Assembly: GCA_046260215.1 (NCBI GenBank)
Contig: JBHEPQ010000319.1
Coordinates: 1 to 5,666 of the forward strand
From: Chromatocurvus sp046260215
Lineage (GTDB): Bacteria; Pseudomonadota; Gammaproteobacteria; Pseudomonadales; Halieaceae
Length of the DNA: 5,666 nucleotides
Reading direction: 5' to 3'
Made by a program: the position numbers and the translations under genes. The notes below the pieces were generated by a model. The model made no database searches. It saw nothing but the letters and a program-made list of their open reading frames with translations, and was not told where the DNA came from. Each line of letters begins with the position of its first letter. The stretch's first letter is position 1. Positions 1 through 3,678 of this stretch are shown in pieces.

Positions 1-80
1 CTCGTCAAAAAGTCAAAGAGGCCACTGTCCTCCCTGACCCTGCCGTATAGCTCTGTTTTCAGGCAATGGTCTTTTTGCAT
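1..80 (-). CDS. N-terminal start of a probable PAS-domain signalling protein (partial, runs off left edge)
   Basis: On the minus strand an ATG at 80-78 opens a frame that stays open to the window edge, 26 codons, starting MQKDHCLKTELYGRVREDSG and followed by LFDFLT. The stretch LYGRVRED..LFDFL resembles, from memory, the beginning of gammaproteobacterial PAS-domain proteins (sensor kinases or diguanylate cyclases), where a similar helix precedes the first PAS domain. No PAS core residues lie inside the window, so the effector domain is unknown. The ATG is the first Met after an in-frame TAA at 132-134. No strong Shine-Dalgarno sequence is visible, only a weak AAGG about 13 nt upstream. The gene would be divergent from the small membrane protein at 231. 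The call rests on a short resemblance and could be chance. Confidence 0.42.
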   Translation of the reverse strand, partial: MQKDHCLKTELYGRVREDSGLFDFLT

Positions 81-230
81 TATGCTGCGCTGCCTTTTTT
101 GTCGGTGGCGGAGTGCAGTGTACCGGGCTTTTTATCATCAGACAGCGCAGTGCCTTGCTCGCTGCGAAATGCGGGTGACAGAAAGCCGCGCGACGCGGAG
201 AATAGACACATTAGCGCAATAGAGGTGCTT

Positions 231-437
231 ATGAGCGATTCAGACCGGGACGACGATTACACACCGCGGCTCAAGCCCGAGGATCAGGCCAAGGTCGATG
301 ACTTCGTCAAGCGCGGGGTGAATTCAGTGGAGCGCAAACCCTTCAAGCCCCTGCGCCTGCTTATTCTGCTGGTGGTGGTTGTGGCGGCGCTGAGCCTGTT
401 CAGCCAGGTGCTGGCGCGCTGGGCCGGCGTGTATTGA
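231..437 (+). CDS. DUF3094-type small single-span inner-membrane protein
   Basis: A 68-residue protein. I place the start at ATG 231, not at the upstream in-frame ATG at 66, because AGAGGTG (221-227) gives a ribosome-binding site 3 nt before it and because family members begin MSD. Residues 1-40 are hydrophilic and charged (PEDQAKVDDFVKRGVNSVER, then KPFKPLRLL). Residues 41-62 form one hydrophobic transmembrane helix (LLILLVVVVAALSLFSQVLA), and the protein ends ARWAGVY. The RGVNSVERKPFKPLRLL block and the LFSQ.LARWAG tail match what I remember of DUF3094, a family of unknown function in Pseudomonas and relatives. The basic residues before the helix suggest a cytoplasmic N-terminus (positive-inside rule). 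It appears to be a single-gene unit, divergent from the gene at the left edge and convergent with the ACT gene. Function is unknown. Confidence 0.82.
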   Translation: MSDSDRDDDYTPRLKPEDQAKVDDFVKRGVNSVERKPFKPLRLLILLVVVVAALSLFSQVLARWAGVY

Positions 438-460
438 GCTGCGACGTGGCCGGGGCTGTC

Positions 461-501
461 CGGCAGCCTGCCGTTGGTCCTCGCGTGGGCCAGCGAGGTC
501 C
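461..501. terminator. Candidate bidirectional hairpins between convergent genes
   Basis: Two stem-loops sit in the 80-nt gap between two converging genes. The first is CGGCA-GCC-TGCCG (461-473). The second has 9-nt arms GGTCCTCGC (476-484) and GCGAGGTCC (493-501) with one T.T mismatch and an 8-nt loop. Neither is followed by a convincing T-tract on either strand, so they are not standard intrinsic terminators. The position makes a role in ending or protecting both transcripts plausible. Confidence 0.33.
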
Positions 502-517
502 CTGCGTCAAGGCACCG

Positions 518-919
518 TCAGGGGGTGGAGCGTGACAGGGCAATGAGCGTGTTCATTGCCTGCTGCGCCTGGTCAACGGGCACAAACAGATGGTCGTGAT
601 GAACACCGGCAACCACGTTGCAACTGATGTCCGCTTCAGCAAGTTCGGTGGCAAATGCGGCCGTGAGCCCCACGGCCGCCAGATCGGAATAGATCTTGAG
701 CGTTATCCAGGCTGCGGTGAACGCGATGGGTAATCCGAGATCTCGCGCGATCTGCTGCGGCAGAATCAGCGATAGGCCCTCCGCCTCGCGAATTGACGCC
801 ACGACCAGCGAATAGTCAAGGTCATAGCCCTCGGGCAGGGCGACGAACGCGTAGCGGCCCGGGTTCAGTTCGGGCTGCATACAGGCGAGGAGTTGTTTCA
901 AGTCGGTAATGGGCTGCAT
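518..919 (-). CDS. ACT-domain-containing protein (ACT_3/DUF2241 type)
   Basis: A 133-residue protein that looks like two consecutive ACT-like halves. Residues 1-60 carry the pattern ITDLKQLLACMQPELNPGRY..VALPEG that I associate with ACT_3 (formerly DUF2241). Residues 68-130 are a CASTOR-like ACT repeat with AAWITLKIYSDL..VGLTAAF, then ISCNVVAGVHHDHLFVPV. ACT domains usually bind amino acids or other small ligands and act as allosteric modules. Here no catalytic domain is attached, so the partner and ligand are unknown. The frame is open back to 1039, but I start at ATG 919: the extra 40 residues are low-complexity and basic (TSPRRRRLVSG), and the family begins near MxxITDLxxLL. The upstream GGAG is about 13 nt away, a weak site. 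It is divergent from the MOSC gene. Confidence 0.8.
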   Translation of the reverse strand: MQPITDLKQLLACMQPELNPGRYAFVALPEGYDLDYSLVVASIREAEGLSLILPQQIARDLGLPIAFTAAWITLKIYSDLAAVGLTAAFATELAEADISCNVVAGVHHDHLFVPVDQAQQAMNTLIALSRSTP

Positions 920-952
920 TGTTAGGGGGCGGCTCCCTGATACGAGGCGACG

Positions 953-972
953 TCTCCGCGGAGAGGTTTTTT
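953..972. promoter_or_regulatory. Perfect 12-bp palindrome followed by T6 in the ACT-gene leader
   Basis: TCTCCGCGGAGA (953-964) is a perfect palindrome 34 nt upstream of the ACT start codon, and on the plus strand it is followed by GG and six T (967-972). As an RNA hairpin it would have only a 4-bp stem with a CGCG loop, so it is a poor terminator, and no plus-strand gene lies upstream to be ended. A protein-binding dyad in the ACT promoter or leader is equally possible. Confidence 0.25.
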
Positions 973-1073
973 GGTTATAAGCATCAACTGGACCAAGCAC
1001 GCATTCAGAGGCTGTCGTTAAGGCTAAACACGGCGCCACTCCAATGATACAGTTCTAACCAGATTGAACGTCC

Positions 1074-1086
1074 CCTTTCTGAAAGG
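1074..1086. promoter_or_regulatory. Operator-like dyad CCTTTC-T-GAAAGG
   Basis: A perfect 6-bp inverted repeat around a central T lies in the middle of the divergent spacer between the ACT gene (919, minus) and the MOSC gene (1215, plus). It could be a regulator site shared by the two promoters. I could not identify convincing -35/-10 pairs for either gene here, so the assignment is weak. Confidence 0.25.
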
Positions 1087-1121
1087 TCTGTGTCATGCGT
1101 AAATACCTTTGCGTTCCACGA

Positions 1122-1186
1122 CCACGCACTAATGCACGATCCACGTATTAATGCATGATCCACGCACTAATGCACGATCCACGCAC
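1122..1186. repeat. 19-bp tandem repeat, three full copies plus 8 bp of a fourth
   Basis: The unit CCACGCACTAATGCACGAT occurs exactly at 1122-1140 and 1160-1178. Between them, 1141-1159 is a copy with three C-to-T changes (CCACGTATTAATGCATGAT), and a fourth copy begins CCACGCAC at 1179-1186 before diverging. The copies abut with no spacer. The array ends 28 nt before the MOSC start codon, in the region where its promoter or leader should be. No continuous open frame uses the repeat in a plausible protein. It could be a slipped-strand (variable-number) array or a row of binding sites for a regulator, since each unit carries AATGCA. Confidence 0.85.
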
Positions 1187-1214
1187 GCATGAGAACTCAC
1201 GCGCAGGAAGCTGA

Positions 1215-1742
1215 ATGCCCGCCAAGCGAATAAATCCCCTCGACCGCTTTGCCGGTGATCTTCGCCCCGGCCAACTGGAATGGATCGGCCTGCGCACAGA
1301 GCGTCGGGTACCCATGACGGTCGTCGAGTGTGCACGCGCCATTGTCGATCACGGCCTCGAGGGCGATCATCGGGTTGAAAAGACATCCGGTTCCGGGCGT
1401 CAGGTGACGATCATCTCGCGCGAATTCATCGAGCAGACGGGGCATTTCCTCGGCCGCGAATGCATCGATCCGGGCTTGCTGCGCCGCAACCTCGTGGTCT
1501 CGGGCATCAATCTGCATGCCCTGCGCCACCAGCGCTTTACCCTCGGCGAGGTCACCCTGGAGGCCAATGCGCTCTGTCACCCCTGCTCGCGCATGGAATC
1601 TGCCCTCGGTCGCGGCGCTGTGGCAGCAATGATGGGCCATGGCGGCCTGTGCTGCCGCATACTGCGCGGCGGACAATTCCGGATCGGCGATGAGGTGCGG
1701 GTGCTGCGAGACGCTGCCACGCCCGACCTTTTTGATGCCTGA
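1215..1742 (+). CDS. MOSC-domain-containing protein
   Basis: A 175-residue protein consisting of one MOSC domain and little else. MOSC domains bind or handle molybdenum-cofactor sulfur, or serve in reduction of N-hydroxylated compounds, using a conserved cysteine. Visible family features are the GLEGDHR block (residues 48-53), GRQVTIISRE (61-70), LLRRNLVVSGINL (88-100), the cysteine motif CHPCSRME (121-128, with C121 and C124 candidates for the conserved cysteine), GHGGLCCRIL (141-150), and a closing GGQFRIGDEV (152-161). The length suits the short stand-alone MOSC proteins, with no N-terminal beta-barrel and no ferredoxin domain. The start at 1215 is preceded by AGGAAG (1205-1210) with 4 nt spacing. 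The substrate is unknown. Its promoter region holds the 19-bp tandem repeat. A TruD C-terminal fragment begins 17 nt after its stop. Confidence 0.86.
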   Translation: MPAKRINPLDRFAGDLRPGQLEWIGLRTERRVPMTVVECARAIVDHGLEGDHRVEKTSGSGRQVTIISREFIEQTGHFLGRECIDPGLLRRNLVVSGINLHALRHQRFTLGEVTLEANALCHPCSRMESALGRGAVAAMMGHGGLCCRILRGGQFRIGDEVRVLRDAATPDLFDA

Positions 1743-1759
1743 GGCGCAGACGCGCCGGC

Positions 1760-2014
1760 ATGCCGGTTCGCCCCGCGCAGATCGCTCTGGTCCTCGATGA
1801 TGCCGGGATCGAGCCGGCAGAATGGCAGCAGGCCCTGGACGGGGCGCGGGTTGAGCCGGGCACGCGTAGTCTTCGGCTGCCGGTGCGGGATCTGACAAGC
1901 GAATTGAGCGGTGCAGGCGTGCTCCTTGGCTTTACTCTGGACAGGGGCAGCTTTGCCATGTCTGTTCTGCGGGAGTTGTGTGACGCGCCAGCTTGTCTGG
2001 TCGCGTGCAATTGA
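1760..2014 (+). pseudogene. truD: Remnant of the C-terminus of TruD (tRNA pseudouridine synthase D)
   Basis: An 84-codon ORF resembling only the last part of TruD, the enzyme that makes pseudouridine 13 in tRNA. The match is in residues 22-73: the pattern EPGTRSLRLPVRDL, then LLGFTLDRGSFAMSVLREL, corresponds to the R.LRL ... F.LP.GSFATSVLREL end of TruD. Full TruD is roughly 340-370 residues; its catalytic and tRNA-binding parts are absent. Upstream, the frame closes at TGA 1733-1735 and the intact MOSC gene occupies the other frame, so no N-terminal truD sequence is nearby. There is no good ribosome-binding site for the ATG at 1760 (nearest GAGGCG is 13 nt away). I infer a fragment left by a rearrangement; a full truD should exist elsewhere if the function is kept. 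It converges on higA with only 3 nt between the stop codons. Confidence 0.68.
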
Positions 2015-2017
2015 TGG

Positions 2018-2311
2018 TTATGCAGCGGTTAATTCAACCTTGTGGACTTTATCCAGTTCGATCGTTTTAACCGCATGCCACAGGTCGTAAGCGTCCTGCA
2101 TGACAAGCCAACTCTGTGGCGTACGGCCTAATGCCTTCGAGAGGCGCAACGCCATTTCCGGGCTGACGCCGCTCTGCTGCTTCAGAATCCGGTTCAAAGT
2201 GGATGGCGACACGTCCAGCTGCTCGGCCAGGTAGCGGCAGCTCAGTCCGTAGGGCTCCATGTACGTCGCCAGAATGAACTCGCCAGGATGTGGAGGGTTG
2301 TGCATAGACAT
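2018..2311 (-). CDS. higA: HigA antitoxin, XRE-family DNA-binding protein
   Basis: A 97-residue antitoxin of the HigBA type II toxin-antitoxin family. The N-terminus NPPHPGEFI is the family hallmark. Residues 23-46 form the helix-turn-helix (LSCRYLAEQLDVSPSTLNRI), followed by the SPEMALRLSKALG and PQSWL.MQ..YDLW blocks typical of HigA. Family members dimerise, bind the operator of their own operon, and neutralise HigB by direct binding. The ATG at 2311-2309 shares one base with the higB stop (TGATG), with GAGGA 9 nt upstream inside higB, so translation is probably coupled. A second in-frame ATG two codons later is a possible alternative start. The order toxin then antitoxin is normal for higBA. 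Confidence 0.93.
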   Translation of the reverse strand: MSMHNPPHPGEFILATYMEPYGLSCRYLAEQLDVSPSTLNRILKQQSGVSPEMALRLSKALGRTPQSWLVMQDAYDLWHAVKTIELDKVHKVELTAA

Positions 2312-2589
2312 CAGTGGTAATCCTCATAATCAAGCAGATACGCGTTGCCGTCCGAGAATTCGAAGGTCAGCCTCCAGTTTCCGCTCACTGTTATGGACCA
2401 AATTCCCTTTCGATTCCCTTTGAGCGGATGTAACCCGTATCCAGGAATGTCCAGATCAGAAATCTCCATTGCGGTATCCAGGGCTGCCAGCTGCATTCTC
2501 AGGCGCTTAGCGTGCTGTGTCTGGATGCCACGTGTGCTCCCTGTCTCATAGTAACGGCGCAATTCCTTGTGCTTAAAAGACTTGATCAT
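2311..2589 (-). CDS. higB: HigB toxin, RelE-superfamily ribosome-dependent mRNA interferase
   Basis: A 92-residue toxin that cleaves mRNA in the ribosomal A site. It has exactly the length of the well-studied Proteus vulgaris HigB, and the residues described as active there are present at the same numbers: H54 and K57 (in LHPLKGNRKG), then D90, Y91 and H92 at the very C-terminus. The core GIWSITVSGNWRLTFEF (62-78) is characteristic of the family. The toxin therefore looks intact. The ATG at 2589-2587 is the first residue of the conserved MIKSFKHK start. No Shine-Dalgarno sequence is present, and the predicted promoter would start transcription at about the ATG, so the mRNA may be leaderless. 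The module has lower GC than the nrdJ genes (47% at 2401-2460 against 62% at 4441-4500, counted by hand), suggesting horizontal acquisition. Confidence 0.94.
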   Translation of the reverse strand: MIKSFKHKELRRYYETGSTRGIQTQHAKRLRMQLAALDTAMEISDLDIPGYGLHPLKGNRKGIWSITVSGNWRLTFEFSDGNAYLLDYEDYH

Positions 2590-2596
2590 GAATTAC

Positions 2597-2624
2597 AGTG
2601 TAGCGTGTTGCGCAACAGTGTCAA
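2597..2624 (-). promoter_or_regulatory. higBA sigma-70 promoter
   Basis: Reading on the minus strand, a consensus -35 TTGACA (2624-2619) is followed after 16 nt by a -10 TACACT (2602-2597), four of six matches to TATAAT. Transcription would begin about 7 nt further on, near 2590, that is, at or next to the higB ATG (2589). The spacer contains the operator-like palindrome. ACACTGT occurs twice, 21 nt apart, overlapping the -35 and the -10. Confidence 0.7.
2606..2617. promoter_or_regulatory. Probable HigA operator, palindrome TGTTGCGCAACA
   Basis: A perfect 12-bp palindrome lies entirely between the -35 and -10 of the higBA promoter. HigA proteins are helix-turn-helix dimers that repress their own operon from dyads overlapping the promoter, so the position fits autorepression. 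The sequence itself was not matched to a known HigA site. Confidence 0.6.
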
Positions 2625-2641
2625 GCTGCATAGTGTCTTAG

Positions 2642-2676
2642 CGTTTATACGCCGTGCGCAGCATGGCATATAAACG
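2642..2676. repeat. Imperfect 12-bp inverted repeat with 11-nt loop
   Basis: Arms CGTTTATACGCC (2642-2653) and GGCATATAAACG (2665-2676) pair at 11 of 12 positions around GTGCGCAGCAT. The stem lies about 20 nt upstream of the higBA -35 and downstream of nrdJb. It has no T-tract on either side. It may be a binding dyad, a weak transcript-end hairpin for nrdJ, or a mark of the insertion boundary of the toxin-antitoxin module. Confidence 0.5.
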
Positions 2677-2933
2677 TCTGTTTGAAGCGCTTAGCGGTGG
2701 TTGCATTCTATATAGGGATTGCCTGTAGGACGACAGCTGGTGCTGCTCAATACACTCGGCCTCAACGCTTTTTAACTTCTGTCGCTGCTCACATCAGTCT
2801 ATGCGTATTCCGCATCGACGTGACCGCTCATTCCGTTTTATCGCGACCGCCCACTCTTGGATGGGATGGAGTGCCGGCACGGTTGCAGGCGCTCGCGGGG
2901 CGTGGCCGGCCCACCAGCAATGTTATGGAAGCG

Positions 2934-3650
2934 TCAGCCGCATTTGGAGTCGGCACAGTTCAGGCAGGTCATGCACCCATCCATGAGCACCACGGCCTTG
3001 GTATGGCATTTCATGCACAGGGTGGCGCTGGGAGGAAATACGGGAGCGGATTCGTCTTCCTCCTCAACGCCTTCAGACTTTTTTACGACGGTATCCCCGA
3101 CGACTTCCTTGCGCTTCTGCTCCAGGAAATTCTGCTGATGCCGGTCGAGCTTGCTCTCGATCATGCCCATGTGCTTCATATGGTCCTCGATCGCGTAGCC
3201 GATCTCGGCCACGATGGAGGGCATGAACACGCCGCCTTTCTTAAAGTAGCCGCCGCGTGGGTCGAACACCGCCTTCAACTCATCGACCAGGAAGGTGGCA
3301 TCACCGCCCTTGCGGAACACAGCTGAAATCAGCCGTGTGAGCGCGACCACCCACTGGAAGTGCTCCATGTTCTTGGAGTTGATGAACACCTCGAAGGGTC
3401 GCCGCACCTCGTGCTCGGTGCCCTCGTTGAGGATCACGTCGTTAACCGTGATGTACAGCGCATGCTCTGACATGGGCGTCTTCACCTTGTAGGTGGAGCC
3501 GACCAGGCGCTCGGGGCGTTGGAAAGATTCGTGCATATGCACGACATCGCTTTCCTCGTTGGCCGGCTCCGCGACATCCGCTGCTGCGGCCGGGTCTTCT
3601 TTCTCGATCACCTTGTAACTGACGATCTTGCTGTCGATCTTGACTGTCAT
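2934..3650 (-). CDS. nrdJb: NrdJb, C-terminal part of split class II (B12-dependent) ribonucleotide reductase
   Basis: A 238-residue protein equivalent to the C-terminal piece of NrdJ, separately encoded as in Pseudomonas aeruginosa. Residues 50-150 carry the TSCPD-type reductase region (ALYITVNDVI, RPFEVFINSKNMEHFQWV, AVFRKGGD..FLVDELK..FDPRGG). A hydrophilic, acidic linker (about 165-205) leads to a cysteine-rich tail with C212-x2-C215, C226-x2-C229, C232 and C237. In class II enzymes such C-terminal cysteines are thought to re-reduce the active-site disulfide after each turnover; some of these six may bind zinc. NrdJa lacks such a tail, so NrdJb presumably supplies it in trans. The start at 3650 has a strong site, GGAGGGA (3662-3656), 5 nt upstream, and lies 28 nt after the nrdJa stop, so the two are co-transcribed and independently translated. 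Confidence 0.9.
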   Translation of the reverse strand: MTVKIDSKIVSYKVIEKEDPAAAADVAEPANEESDVVHMHESFQRPERLVGSTYKVKTPMSEHALYITVNDVILNEGTEHEVRRPFEVFINSKNMEHFQWVVALTRLISAVFRKGGDATFLVDELKAVFDPRGGYFKKGGVFMPSIVAEIGYAIEDHMKHMGMIESKLDRHQQNFLEQKRKEVVGDTVVKKSEGVEEEDESAPVFPPSATLCMKCHTKAVVLMDGCMTCLNCADSKCG

Positions 3651-3655
3651 GTGTG

Positions 3656-3662
3656 TCCCTCC
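3656..3662 (-). promoter_or_regulatory. Strong ribosome-binding site of nrdJb
   Basis: GGAGGGA with 5 nt before the ATG at 3650. It decides that nrdJb is a genuine separate translation unit and not the far side of a frameshift in one nrdJ gene. Confidence 0.8.
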
Positions 3663-3678
3663 GCCGGCATCTGCCGTT

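Larger units (their letters stand above)
2590..2933. other. Gene-free spacer between higB and nrdJb
   Basis: About 340 nt without a believable gene on either strand. The right side of the higBA promoter lies at its left end and an inverted repeat at 2642-2676. GC is low at the higB end (43% at 2581-2640, 50% at 2701-2760, counted by hand) and rises towards nrdJb. A plus-strand frame from 2682 has a signal-peptide-like beginning but then runs mostly antisense to nrdJb with no recognisable domain. No hairpin with a T-tract follows the nrdJb stop on the minus strand, so the end of the nrdJ transcript is undefined and could read into higBA. No tRNA or attC site was recognised. Confidence 0.6.

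Noticed and set aside
66..230. N-terminal extension of the DUF3094-type protein to ATG 66
   Set aside because: The extension is not like the family, and the ATG at 231 has a good ribosome-binding site.
920..1039. N-terminal extension of the ACT protein
   Set aside because: The extra 40 residues are low-complexity and the conserved family start is at 919.
1197..1898. Minus-strand 233-codon frame opposite the MOSC gene
   Set aside because: The plus strand has a complete MOSC domain with its cysteine motif. The antisense product shows no family features.
2012..2035. GTTATGC near the higA stop as an integron attC core, which would make higBA a gene cassette
   Set aside because: It does not fit the GTTRRRY core exactly. 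There is no matching inverse core or folded attC arm at the other side of higBA, and no integrase is visible.
2642..2676. Inverted repeat as an integron attC site
   Set aside because: The arms contain TATAAAC, not an RYYYAAC core, and the paired L boxes and extrahelical bases of attC could not be identified.
2801..2815. ATGCG-TATTC-CGCAT hairpin as a terminator of the nrdJ operon
   Set aside because: The stem is only five base pairs, with no T-tract on the minus strand and over 100 nt from the nrdJb stop.
2682..3326. Plus-strand 214-codon frame with a signal-peptide-like beginning
   Set aside because: From about 2934 it is antisense to the clear nrdJb gene, has no recognisable domain, and lacks a good ribosome-binding site. 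The hydrophobic start is likely chance.
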